From the NCBI GenBank assembly GCA_009602735.1, contig WELA01010273.1:1-64000 (forward strand): a stretch of 64,000 nucleotides of DNA, given 5' to 3'. Both the position numbers and the translations under genes were made by a program. The stretch is from Mesotaenium endlicherianum. Lineage: Eukaryota > Streptophyta > Zygnematophyceae > Zygnematales > Mesotaeniaceae. The notes beneath the pieces were generated by a model that was given only the letters and a program-made list of their open reading frames with translations, was not told the DNA's origin and made no database searches. This document shows, piece after piece, positions 1-11,999 of the stretch (position 1 is its first letter; each line of letters starts with the position of its first letter).

Positions 1-77
1 TAAACCCTAAACCCTAAACCCTAACCCTAAACCCTAAACCCTAAACCCTAAACCCTAAACCCTAAACCCTAAACCCT
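1..77. repeat. Telomere, plant-type CCCTAAA array
   Basis: The first 77 bases are tandem CCCTAAA units, the C-rich strand of the TTTAGGG telomere repeat of most land plants and many green algae. C-rich sequence at the left edge is the orientation expected for a left chromosome end. One unit near base 20-26 is the shorter CCCTAA variant. The array passes directly into non-repetitive sequence at about base 78. Confidence 0.96.
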
Positions 78-963
78 TGATGATCTCCACTAGACCAATT
101 TCACTGTGTTAGGCCCAGGCAATACGTTTTCCTTATGATCAGCCAGAAGGTTTTTGTGAAGATGCTAGAACATTCTTTTACCTACGATCCTCTTAGCTTG
201 TGACCACCGCAGGCACGGCACTCTACAAGCTGATTATGAAACTCATGAAGTGACCACAATCCGAGTATTTGTCACAGTGACACCCAACACATTTCTAATA
301 GTCACAATCTAAGGATGTGTTCATTTTTTGACAAAAGCAAGTCTTTTAGTGTAACGAATCAATGAGTGGAATGGTTGCGAGACCTGGGGACATCCTACAA
401 AGTGACCTCAAAAGTGTCGTCGGACCTAATGACTGCCTGAAATGTATTATTCTGCAATAGAACAAAAATTGGCCAAGAGAAATGAAGTGAACTTCACCTC
501 CAATTGAATCTCCTTACAATGTATACAAGAGCAATCTACAGTGATGGCAGGAGGAACAAGGACTGGAATTAGCCTAAGTAATAATTAAGCTACTAAAGAA
601 TAATCCTGCAAAATTGCCTACAAGACAAGGTATATACTATTCCAGCCTGTAATGCACGGCTGCCCCGGCCGAACTACTGTTCCTGATTCTGAAGCAATAA
701 CAAATTAAATGCACCATTCAAACTACTGAAGTAACAGATCCCAAACTACTAACACTTGCAAAACTTGCAATTGAGCTGGCTTTGTGGTTGACAACAAACT
801 GCAGGCAGCAGCACCTGTCAAAGAGCCACGCCAGTTTGTTCCCTGCTATACAGGAACTAGCAGGAGCAGAACAATCTCCAGACAATATTGGACACCCAGC
901 GAAGAGGTAATAAAAGATCACAGCTCTCAGAACGCCTCCTCAAGCTGGCCCTAAAGTCTTGCA
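78..963. other. Subtelomeric spacer without genes
   Basis: I see no coding sequence, RNA gene or repeat array between the telomere and the stop codon of the MGDG synthase gene. The right part presumably holds the 3' UTR of that minus-strand gene. Short open frames here show no family resemblance. Confidence 0.6.
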
Positions 964-3900
964 TTAAGCGATGGCCATTTGATGGTTTGTGACGGAGTGG
1001 TCCTTCCTCCTTGCTAATTGGTCCAGATCATGCACAATCTTAAAGACGGCATCAGGGCGCGCAATCTTGAGCGCATTCTCCGACATCTCCCTAAGCTCAC
1101 CCTTCTTGGGCCCAAACCAGTCACCCACAATCTGAGCAATCTCACGCGGATTCTCACAGAACTTCCCTGCGCCATTGTTCACCACAAAAGGCACGTTTCC
1201 CACTTCCTGCAGCATACAATAGGCCAAATAAAAATGCGGCTCATTCTTGGACCCTCTGCCTCGCCCTGTTTTTGGGTACACACAGCGGAAGCCAGTAAAC
1301 TACGGAAAACGCTAGCAGTCTCCAATTGAGGACAACCGAGCACAAGATGATGATGTGAGTAGTACCTGGACGAGATGAAACAAAAGCTGGGGTCTCAGCT
1401 AGCATACAGTCAAAGAACTCCTACTCCAGGCAACTTGAGAAATGCATGCACACCAGGTTGTTGCTCGCCATCTCTCACGGAGATAGTTGAAATCAGGGAC
1501 CAAGGCACAAACAATGAGGTAGATAGGTACCTGGCCTGCTATGAAATCGTTCAAAATCATGGGGAGGCCCCTAATCATGGATTCCGCAATCGTGCCTGGC
1601 CCCGCCTGCAAGTGATGCGTAGTATCCCACATGCAGAGCGTCAGGAAAGCAGGCAAGCAAGGTACACACCCATCTACGCCTTTTCCACTTGTTTAGTCCA
1701 CTTCCTCCACCCCAGCTAAAAAAATTGTTTTGTCTCCAATAAAAGACTGCAGGCCTTATGCGCAAATAACTCGAACTTTGGGCAAACAGTAGCCTACGCT
1801 AGGATGGCTGAATGACACGGCATCGAAATACATGACAAGATGCTTGCATCACCGGAAATGCAGTTCTACCTTGGTGATGACACAGTCAGAGGCCGCCATC
1901 CACTCCGACATATTCGTTACAAACCCCTTTATCTGCAACACCTCCCGCACCAGGCCAGCATAGTGTGTCAAGGTATGAGCGGGTAGCTGTGTAAGACGAA
2001 TAGCATAAAACGTAGGCTGGTAACTTGCAAACCCAGACCCAATTTGTTTATCTACTGCAAGAAAGGACAGATTGGTGACAGTAAGATGGTACCGTCATAA
2101 TTGTTCAAAACTGGCAAACCGAGAGAGTTCGCTTACAGGGCTGATTATACCCTAATATTTCAATGATCAATTTATAATGCAACCTCATAGCTTCCTGTAA
2201 TACTTGCCGACGTCTTCGTCAAGTTACATCTAATAAAATTTTGTGCCTCAACTGTCCCTTGCGCGATATTACAAGGACAGTGCGCTGCTCCTCAAGTTAA
2301 TGCTTCCTCTTCATAAATGCAGAGTGCTGCTATTGCTTCAAGTACAATAAGCGCGAAACTTACGTGGCCGTCCCCCTTGTCTCTGCCGCCCCTGTCGGCT
2401 GCTTTGCCCTAAGGGAGTAGTGTCGGCCATCGAAAGACGTGTGAAGCAACAAATGGGCGGGCATCAGAGCTCACCAACACGGGCATGGGCCAGGAGTGCG
2501 CCTCGAGCTTGGCCTGCAGCTTCTTGTTGCGGCCGCATATGACTACCAGCTGGCCCTTAGGGCCAGAGCGTGGTGTGCCGGCAAGGGTGCGACCCAGCGC
2601 CTTTGCAGTTGACTCCACGGGACCCATGCCCTCCCCACCCCCCATGAGGAGGACAGCGGGCAACTCCGTATCCATTCCCAGGTCTCGCCTCAGTTCCTCC
2701 TATTACAAGTCCAGAGGGCAATTAAGAAGAACGCAAGATTTTAGACGTGGCTATGGTACAGTCGTCAGACATGCACACCAAACAGCTGTAGTGCTCTACC
2801 ACAACAACAGAATAAGTGTGTATAGAAGGCGCGGGCATTTGGGCGGTCGCAAGCCAACTAGATCCTTCAAAGCAGTTATTTGGTGTGGCACAGTCAACTG
2901 TGGACCTCAAACCCAGCCCCCCGCACCCTTTAACTGCTCTACTTTCTGTCATCCTGTGCCAGGTCTTAACGAACAAGATCAGCGGCATGGCATGCCTGTC
3001 TTGGGTATCTCAGTGCCGTGCTGTTGATTAAGGCATGCGGCAGGGGAAAAACAGCAGAGAGTGGATTGAAGATACACAATACAACATATTCCTTCTTTCC
3101 TCAAAGGCCAAGCAGGCGACGATGAATGCAGACAAAGGGCTCTGCTGTTGTACTACACAGAGCTGTAGGACAGGCCATCAGAAAGTTTACCGAGCAGCAA
3201 GAATCGAACATATTGCATCCCTTGCAGTGGCCATGACAGCGCACTTATTCAGCCATGAGTTATCATAGTACCTTGGGAGCCGTGTCGTGGCCAAAGGTGG
3301 GGCGGATAGGGAGGCCATGGATCCGGATCTGGTGCGGCTTGAGGCCTGCCTTGAGAGCCCTCTGAGCCACATCTTTGGTAGGGCAGAAGCACACAGTGGC
3401 TAGCTTGTGGAACCTGCAAGCAGCAGCAGGAGCGGTCGTCTGCTCAAAGCTAAAGCATAGCAGCATCAGCTTCCAATCTCACCATCCTCTGACTCGGACT
3501 CGTCACCCCTTCCATCCAGTTTTGGTAGGCCACTAAGTGCTACCGCCTTTCAGCACGGCACTGCCGGGCCTGATGCCTGCTAAACCTGATGCCTTGGCCC
3601 TCCAGCCCTTGTAGGAGTATCGCAAGGCATTACCTACACATACCCACTTCCTTCCCCCCCCCTACTGAGGGCATGCAGTTGCAACCACAGATGCCTGTCC
3701 TTGAATGAAAGGCTCAGGGAATGGAAAGTCAACATACCACGTGGGGTGGCACGTAGTGAGGTCAGTGATGACAGTCGTAAAGGGCGTGCGGTTGAGCTGC
3801 CCCCTGGAGCGCAGGACTCTGAGGGGAATGTGCTGCATGAGTGGGTGTACACTCACTATGACACTGGGCTTGTACATGTCTAGCCCCTTGGCTATCTCCC

Positions 3901-6703
3901 TGCATGCAGCAGGGCCCAGCCAAGACCAGCGCAGCCCACCTCAGCCCTTGGGTCACAACCATGATATACCCACCCTATGGTGAGATTGGAAGGTCTCTTC
4001 CTCTATGGGCTCGCAGCAGTCAGGCATAATTTCCGTCTAGCCTTGTACTGGGTCATGATGAGACATATACCTTGACAAACTCTACTTGTGGCTGTTATGC
4101 GGCACATGAAGTGCCGACAGTGGGTCTAGTGACAGACAGGCCCCGTTGAACAGTACAGAGTGTGACTCACTCGCTCTTATAAGCACAATATCTCACTCCC
4201 CACTAGTCTTTATCCGTAAAAAATACTAAAGAAGGCCTAATACTGAACCCTTCATTATTATCTGCTGCTGCGTTGTTCTTGCCAAAGACTTACTTTCACA
4301 AGGTTGTCCATTGCAGCAAAGATAGTGCCTTTTCCATTATAAGATTACAAGAACCGAGCATGAAAAGGACATGTAGCCAGGCCAACTACTGCAATGCCTA
4401 CAATATGCACCACGTCAAAAGAGCTGCTCAAAAGAGTGGGCTCAAAAGGCAGCAAGGCTGGACACGTAGGCTAAGTTGGTCATGCACCTGGCGACAAATG
4501 CTGACGTGGCAGCCATCTGAGGCTGGTGCACAAATCTGGGTTTGGTGACGTGGAACGCAACCTTCCACAGGGTCTCGTGCTTCACGAGAAAACTGTAGCT
4601 CTTAGGCATTTGGTTGAAGGGCCAAGGGGTGTGCTCCTTCCACATGTCGCTGATATATACCTGCCACGTGTGCAATACCATTGTCCCACACATTGCATAT
4701 GCTAGCATACGCAGGCAAGTTTCATAAAGACCCCTTCCACTACAAAATGTCGTGAATGCTGGAGAAAATATTACCTTTGGCTTAGACATTAGCCTTGGCA
4801 TTGAGTGTAAGCGACTGAAGCATGCAGTATGAAGCCAAGCTGCGGTAAGGCACAAGCACATCATGCAGAGGTGCAGTACATGAATGTATGGAGATTAAGA
4901 AACGTGCAAGTAAAACTCCCTCCGTGTAACCAGGAACACCCCACTATCAGCAAACATGACTTCATGGTGCTTCAATACTACAATAATACAATGGAAGCAT
5001 TCTACAGACAGCTGAGACGGTTTGTGACTTTTGGGCAGGCTCCCAACAACTGGGGTCAAAGATCCCACCAAGGATATTTTCTGCTGAATGAAGCACCCCA
5101 GAGTTGTTTACCTTGTACTCATCACCATACTCAAGCTCAAAGGTGGCTTTGATAGCTTCCGCACTGGCCCGGTGCCCACCCCCAGTGTCACTCATCAAAA
5201 TGAGAACCCTTTTTTGTTCCTTGGGCCCGCTTGCAAGTTGAATGACTGGCTCCTCCCCTGTGGCTATTGGTAGCTCATCGAGCGAATTGGTTCCATTAGC
5301 CGCATGCCCCCTCTTGACTGCTGTATACCCTGTACACATGGTTTTTTTTAACATACGCAGTGCCGTCAGCTTCATGAGCACCGGAGTCACTTATGGCATG
5401 TGCAACATTCTAAAGTAAAGACACTCTATGGCCAGGCATTGATTCAGTAGAAGCTTCTTCCGCGTTCACGAGTTGTGAACGAGTAAAAGTTGCAGCAACC
5501 GAACGTATGTAGCAAGCTTCTAAGCTTTAGCAAGTTGCTAGAGAAGTAACAACCAAAAATAGCTGCCTTAGAGCACCCTCTGGACAAGAGTGCGCCACGT
5601 TGTAAAGAAGCCCAGACAAAACCTGCTTACAGCTGAACATGATATCTAATTTGAAATGAGGCTATGATGTACTCCGAAGACTAAAATATAGTCTATCAGC
5701 CTACGCACCAAACAGACGTGGCTGGTCTTTGTGCACCATGCAGACAATAATCGTACGTATGATGTCTTAAGATGCCTCCTCGTATCTCACTGCTCTCTCC
5801 AAATTTAGAAACTGTCCTGCCATAAAGCTATTGGCTATAATAATCTGCGACTTCCCTTATCATGCTGACTACGGCCTTAAACAGCATGCCATTGATTGTT
5901 ATGACTTTGTGATTATAAACATATGCCTAATGTGTGGCCTGCAATCTGCAAAAAAAAAGCTCTCACAATGGTAGCATTGTTTAGAGCTAGTCAAGTGCTG
6001 TAAAATGCAGAAAGACTATGAGTTGCAACATATATCCATCCTGTACCCTCGCTCCCGTTGTAGGCAGTGTACGATAAACCTGGAGCCAGACACTTGGAAT
6101 ATAGGCAAAAGGCAAGATAAATGTATATGTACCTCATTGAGCCAAACTATAATGAACGAGGACATCAGCACTCACATGAGAAAATCCAGGTCAAGTAAAA
6201 GAGTATTATACTGGTTTCAACAGATATTTCTCACCTAAAGGCATCACCCTATTCTGCCGCTTCAGCATGTCATTCATTATAGAGGTGACTGACTTCCTCA
6301 TGCCTCCTCCTTTGCCTGCTGCAGTCATAGTCGTCAGGGCACCAGCAGCTGGAGCATGATCAAACACGTCCAGAGATGTAGATTTCACAGGCCGCCTTCT
6401 TGCACCCACTCGTCTACCTAACGACGAAGGCTGCACAACTTGGTCAGTTTTCACTACTTCTATATAACGCTCCTCCTTGCGCTCATCCTCAAGAGTCGGA
6501 ACTGGCCCCGTGCGGGAGAATGTCTGCAATCCGCGACTTCTTCTTTCCGTCCGCCTCCCATTACCCGTTGGACGTGCTTCCGCTGCCTTGAGGGAGCTCC
6601 TTAGACCAGACAAAGCAACAAATGGACCTATCCCTCCAGCTAGGCTGAGTGATAGAGAAGCTATAGCCATGCCGTTAAATGCATCATCATCTCCAGTGTC
6701 CAT
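964..6703 (-). CDS. MGD: Monogalactosyldiacylglycerol synthase (MGDG synthase, GT28), 9 exons
   Basis: Transfers galactose from UDP-galactose to diacylglycerol to make MGDG, the main thylakoid lipid; family members act at the plastid envelope. Exons on the minus strand: 6703-6235, 5329-5112, 4660-4488, 3899-3738, 3413-3272, 2699-2475, 1932-1870, 1605-1531, 1206-964. All eight introns are GT..AG, the phases match, and the total is 1770 bp (589 aa plus stop). Visible motifs are [10 protein letters not shown] (aa about 203-212, N-domain, typical of MGDG synthases), [14 protein letters not shown], the GGGEGMGP loop (aa about 408-415), ICGRNKKLQ and [15 protein letters not shown] in the UDP-sugar-binding C-domain. 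The first about 190 residues are not conserved and are rich in Ser, Arg and Gly, as in a transit peptide, although the first residues (MDTGDDD) are acidic. The start at 6703 is the first in-frame ATG and has a good context (CACCATGG). I see no frameshift or stop. The assignment is very secure; the exact border of exon 2 is a little less so. Confidence 0.95.
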
Positions 6704-8690
6704 GGTGCTTCGTTGAAACCTCCAACAAAACTGGTCTCTGTACAACGATACCCTACCCCACCTTGAGAAGGAACCTCCGGTTAACGGCACGCCTCTGCCA
6801 AAACGTCATTCATACTTTCGACACAGCTTTGGATAAGGTCAGCTGCCTTTCTTTACGACCTCGTGCATGTCTTTCAAGGTGTACGAAACACGATCAATCT
6901 ACAAGAAGTAAGCACCAAAGCTTACTTGAATCTATCAGCATAGAAGATATAAATTTGAAACAATGCATCAGGCCGTAGCAATGACGCACATTATGTCTGC
7001 AAGTTGCTGCACGATCTCTCAAATGGCATGCCGTCTTCAATATAACAGGCTACGGTCATTGTTCAGCTCTTATAGGCCCAAAACGAGCCAGCCAATATTC
7101 CTGAGGTAAATCTGGGTGAAAAGATCGAGTAAATTGGCTCTTTAGCTTGCTCTATCTCCGGACGTGAGCTCGTTATGTCGACCGTTTACGAACGCGAAGT
7201 CCTTAGGATGGATAAGGCCGAACATCGTCGAACATAGGCTGTCTCAATCGTTACCGTCCACAACGTTGTGTTGGAAACTTGACAACCCAGGACAAGCGGA
7301 TGCGATCTTGCAACTTGACTCGGTCGCTCACATTTCGGATCCGAAACGACGGCACACACGAGTGCACACGAGCCATTCACTTTTCTTTTCGTAAGGATGC
7401 GGCTTTCCATGGGCGGCAGATCATAGGGCGAGTTGCATTTTCTCAAGGCTGCCGATTGGGCCGGGCAGTTGAGCGTCCCAACAACTGTACGAAGAGGGCG
7501 AGCCGACGCGCACCCAAGCGTGTGCATTCGGATCTCCTTGGCGATCAAATTACGACAAATAAAACTCATTCAAGGCTGCCCTTAGTGCATTGTGATTGTT
7601 GAAGGTGCGGGGAAGATGCGAGAGTTATCTAATAAGAGTGAGTTATGCTATTTGTACACTTAAGAGAAAGGTGGCAGATGTCGCGTCTTATACCAAGTTG
7701 GACGGCGCAGCACGCATGGCGCAAGTCACGGCCGCCCAGGATCAAAAAGTCAACAGTGACTTATCAACCACATTGCTGATGTGTCAAAGTCAACATTGAA
7801 AGTTTAAATCAAAATCACACGTGGAGGTGCCTACGACGGGTCAAACCGACACGATGGGTGGGGTTTGACAGTTAAATAAACTGAAAGGATGACCCCCCCA
7901 CGACCTGCAAATGGTCCATGTGAGACATTGCCAAGTAAGACAAAGCTGACAAAGCAAAGCCACGTTGCAAAGGCGGGTCAACGAAGTCATGGCCTCTTGA
8001 TAGAGCTGCCACGACAAAGCCACCACGTCAGGGTACATAGGCTCCAATGCCACATAGGCATGCACGCTCAACGAAAGGTTAAGTAGGCATGCACAACAGC
8101 CACAAGGCTTGCATGCAGCCTAAGTGACGCGACCTAAATTAAGTCTCCACGAGCGATTGGTATGAGTCGTGCATGCATGCTAAGCTGATGACTATGTCAC
8201 GGCACTTTCAAAAGGGAGGAGCGTGCGTGGCGCCGAAGAAGACACGAGCCTCACACACTTCCCTTCATTCTTGCCTCGCACACTTTTGCCAAGAAGCAGA
8301 AAGAAGAAGCGAAGGAGGAAGAAGGAGAAGGGAGAGAGCGCGAAGAAGAAGGAGTTTCCAAGGCCACAAGGAGCCCAAGAAGACACGTTTCTGCCGACGC
8401 TAAAAAGATTCCTCTTATCCCATCATAGAAAGGTTAGAAGCTTGAAGTTCCCAAGAGAGAATATCCGTTAGAGAGCTCGCATATAGGATCTACTAGGAGA
8501 TTTCTTGTGCAATTTCAAATCAATCTCCACAAGCGTGTGAGGAGCACATAAAATGGTGAGTGTTGTGCTAGTGACCAAGTTCTCAGAAGTCTCGATAGCT
8601 GAATTATTGAAAAGCAAGAGTAGAGATAGGAAGATCGCTCTCAATGAAGAACTGAGTGAGCCCAGTCAGTAGTGGGAAAATGTTAGGCGC
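6704..8690. other. Spacer upstream of MGDG synthase, no supported gene
   Basis: This should contain the promoter and 5' UTR of the minus-strand MGDG synthase gene. Overlapping open frames on both strands at 7.2-7.6 kb mirror each other and match nothing I know. Around 7.8-8.1 kb GTCAAA/TTTGAC words recur, including an inverted pair GTCAAACC..GGTTTGAC. 8.2-8.4 kb is purine-rich, and the Arg/Lys/Glu-rich frame there is probably compositional. Confidence 0.5.
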
Positions 8691-9104
8691 GGCTTAGAGC
8701 AAAAGTGAAATGAAACTTGCTTATTCAAGATAAATATATTTCATTCAAATGTATAAGATCAGTGATGGGTGGAAGCGTGTGAAATCAGGGAGCGATCTTT
8801 GCCCTTATAAAGAATTCCGTTTACTCATCTACACCCCTTGACTCACTTACCGTAGTGGGCCATAGTTGCACACTAACACAAGGCACAAATAAGACGCGAA
8901 CTTGAGGACTAGAGCTTCTCCTTTTAGAAACTCATGGCCTCTTGCCTACCAGGCAAACAAGCATGTATAAGCACATATACACAACACCAGAGGACTGAAT
9001 AACAAAGGCGCTCCCATTCAGATGACCATAATGTAGCTCAAACACATCCTACTGACTTAGGTGCAAAACCATGGAGTCTGTCTGCTATGTGTGAAAGGGG
9101 CACA
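8691..9104. other. Probable decayed LTR sequence
   Basis: The stretch near 8700-8760 (AATGAAACTTGCTTATTCAAG) resembles the start of the element B LTR at 54182 in layout, with a TG start and a CTTnnTTATTCAAG word. I cannot define its ends. No coding sequence is visible. Confidence 0.3.
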
Positions 9105-9811
9105 GTGCCCTTGTGGAAGCGTAGTGACTCACGAGGAAAGGAACTAGTTGATATCATACTAAAGTGTGCAGCGACGTATCACTAAGAAAGCTTAGGAAAA
9201 TTATTCAGCATTTTGAGTAATAAGAAACTGCTCACAAACGGACTAGGATAAAAGACCTCGTCATTACAAACGCGTAAAAATTTACAAAAGTGAAAATTGA
9301 TAAGAAATGAGGAAGTTATGCCTATTTATAGTTTTCTGACCTAAGTCCTCCTCTTTAGGCGGGAGGGCCGCTTAGCAACGGATTTTCTAAGTGTTTGTCA
9401 AATCGTCCCTTCCAGAATATTTGTGAGTGTGCCAGATCAGTCTCATCTGACGTGTCGGGCCGATTTGACGTCCACATGCATGCATCGAAACATCTAGAAT
9501 ATACTAACTTAGACGCGCTAGGCTAATCCGAAACTTCTAGGTAAATTGACCAAGTCGGCACTCCGCGTCAGCCGAAGTTACGTACAGGTTCAAATTCACT
9601 CTAACGGCCCAGATCGCTCGACGCTGTCGGTCAATTCGACGGTCGCGCTCATCACGAGTTAAGGACAGTTGTCAACCGACCTCAAAACTAATTATACTTC
9701 GAAAATCCATCTCTCTCAGTACTTAACCAAATTTGATGAACTTTATATCAGAATGACCACAAAAATGCATTCTACACTTATTTGCAATCAAAACAAACTT
9801 TCAAGAAACTC
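9105..9811 (-). repeat. LTR copy, left arm of a large inverted repeat (family G)
   Basis: Read as its complement, this about 0.7-kb block matches 10306-11004 along its full length, including the words around TTTGTGGTCATT, GACGTCAA and the end GCTTCCAC..GGGCAC. The outer end also matches the sequence just upstream of the primer-binding site at 46392, so the block is best read as an LTR of the same gypsy family as fragment G, in minus orientation. No coding sequence is expected. Confidence 0.7.
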
Positions 9812-10305
9812 AATATGCACTTTATAAACTTATGACCTTACAATGTGACCCCAAAATGTTAGAGGGTATAACTCTGTCAATACTTATCTAAATTGAGCAA
9901 ACTTAACGTTGACGAACGCATCTTGACGAGACCTTTTCGAAAAGTCCTAGGTCGCTCCATTTTGAGCGCAGACGAAGCAACCATGTCAATTTCCGTGAAA
10001 GCTGGTCATTAGAACGAATCCAAAAGTGCACACATGACTTCCAAGTAGAAATTTGACTCTAAAGCCTACTGTCCGGAATGAGGGACCACGAGATCCCAAC
10101 CTGCTATGTACCTAGTGACCACCGAGTTGACCACGACGCAAGGTGCGCCGTTTTGTGGGAAACCCGTTAAGTTGGGCCTCACGAATCTAGGTATAATGAC
10201 CATATTAATTGGTCGGTTGACTGAAGTCCTAACTGTTCAGTTGACTGACGAAGACTTCGCCTACCCAGGAGTTAACCACACTGGTAGGACATCTATAAGG
10301 TTATA
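9812..10305. other. Centre of inverted repeat; shared LTR-like module
   Basis: About 9985-10306 reappears inverted at about 19195-19520, including words such as CTACCCAGGAGTTAACCAC. The open frame at 10106-10306 therefore reflects a repeated LTR-type module and not a gene. Part of the module (GCCTACCC..GGTAGGAC) also occurs in the LTRs of elements C, D and E. Confidence 0.6.
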
Positions 10306-11004
10306 GGGTTTAAGAAAGTATGTTTCGATTGCATAAAAGTCTAGAGTGCATTTTTGTGGTCATTTTGATATAAAGTTCATCAAATTTGGTCAAGTATATT
10401 AAAGAGTCATGGATTTCTGAAGTTTAATTAGTTTTGAGGTCGGTTGACGACTGTCCTTAATTCGCGATGAGCGCGACCGTCGGATTGACCGACAGCGTCG
10501 AGCGCTCTGGCCCGTTAGAGTAAACTCGAACCTTCACGTAAGCTCGGCTGACGTGGAGTGCCGGCTAGGTCGATTGACCTAGAAGTTTCGGTTTAGCCTA
10601 GCGCGTCTAAGATAGAATATTCTAGTAATGTCGATGCATGTATGTGGACGTCAATTTGGCCCGACACGTCAGATGAGATTGATCTGGCCTACTCGCGAAT
10701 GTTCTGGAAGGGACCATTTGACGAACACTTAGAAAATTCCGTAGCTTCCTCCTAGAGAGGAGCACTTAGGCAGAAAACTATAAATAGGCATAACTTCTTT
10801 GTTATTTATCAGTTTTCACTTCTGTAAATTTCTATGGGTTTGTAATGACGAGGCCTTTCATCATACATCATTTGTGAGCAGCTTTTTGCAACTCGAAATG
10901 TTGAGTGATTTTCCTAAGCTTTCTTAGTGATATCCCGCTGCACTCTTTAGTATGATTGCAACTAGTTCCTTTCCTTGTGAGTCAGTATGCTTCCACTAGG
11001 GCAC
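10306..11004 (+). repeat. LTR copy, right arm of the large inverted repeat (family G)
   Basis: Plus-orientation copy of the block at 9105-9811. A third copy lies at 24056-24645 and the terminal about 60 bp is also found at about 46320-46385. The sequence after the LTR end (CATCTGACAG) looks like a decayed version of the CATCTGGTATCGG primer-binding site at 46388-46400. Confidence 0.7.
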
Positions 11005-11999
11005 TCAAGTCTTTCTCTGCATCTGACAGATTTTACAGGCTGACATCGGAGCTGCAAGAGCCCTCATGGGACTTGCCCTTTTGGGTTTTGCTGGGACTTC
11101 TGTTGAAGCTTCTCTTGCTGAGTGTCAGCCAAGGGAACAGACGAGATGGTGTTCAGAGAGTTTTGAGCAAGAGCACGGGTATGACGTTGAATACGCTCGT
11201 GTATCTTGGTGATCATGGACGACCTTACTAAGGGGAATCCACTAAGTGCTAGAGCTCTTGCTCTCGTGCAATGAAGGGGGCTACAATTCTGACTTGCTTA
11301 AGTAATGAGACTTTTACTCTCGCAGTCTGCTTCTTCTAATAGTTTGCGCGGGTCTCGGGATTTTGAGATTAGGTGAAGTGTGAATTTAATGTATTTTCAT
11401 ATATTTCATAAATCTCGATTTGACTCGTGTCAAATCTTCAGTGAGTGACGCAGTGTGATGTCAAGTTGCCTGACAAGCGACTTCATCGAACTGCTAAACT
11501 CGCGCCAAGCGATCTCCCTAGCACTTGACACAAAAAATCGCCAATTGTCATTGGGATGGACTCGGTCAGCCTCGGTGACAGTCGGTGCATACCATTTGGT
11601 ACGAGTGTAATGTACACAGAGCATCTGTAGAGGTACACAACTTTGTACCAATTACCAATTACGCAAATCATTTTACACCTGGCCCAATAGTCTTAACCAG
11701 CCCTAACCCTGCCTGACCCTTGACGCGAAGCTGGCTCTCGCCAGGCGACCCGTCGAGCTGCTTTGAGCAGCTTCGAGCTTACATGGACCAACAGGGATAG
11801 TTAGGTCTAGAATTCAGTAACATGCATGCAGTGTTATGCAAATAAGTTTTCCGCCTTGAATTCGTTTTGTGTTCATGGTAGATGACTGAAAGTGGTTGTC
11901 TTGTCCTACATATCTTTCCAAGGGCATAGCATGAGCACGAATGATTGCTAAGTGCTTTCCTTGTGCAGGACCAGTTTAGGTAATCTTGTCGTAGAAAGT
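11005..11999. other. Spacer upstream of the MATE gene
   Basis: No gene is supported. A perfect small hairpin (8-bp stem GATTTGAC/GTCAAATC, loop TCGT) lies at 11417-11436. CCCTAACCCT at about 11699 is too short to call an interstitial telomere. The MATE promoter and 5' UTR should lie in the right part; CTTGTGCAG at about 11968 could be the acceptor of a 5'-UTR intron. Confidence 0.5.

Noticed and set aside
1018-1719. Plus-strand ORFs opposite the MGDG synthase gene
   Set aside because: Antisense shadows of exons 8 and 9; no independent coding signal.
10106-10306. 67-residue ORF as a gene
   Set aside because: The same DNA occurs inverted at 19.2 kb and partly in several LTRs, so it is repeat sequence.
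11695-11715. Interstitial telomere repeat (CCCTAACCCT)
   Set aside because: Less than two units and not of the exact CCCTAAA type; chance occurrence is likely.
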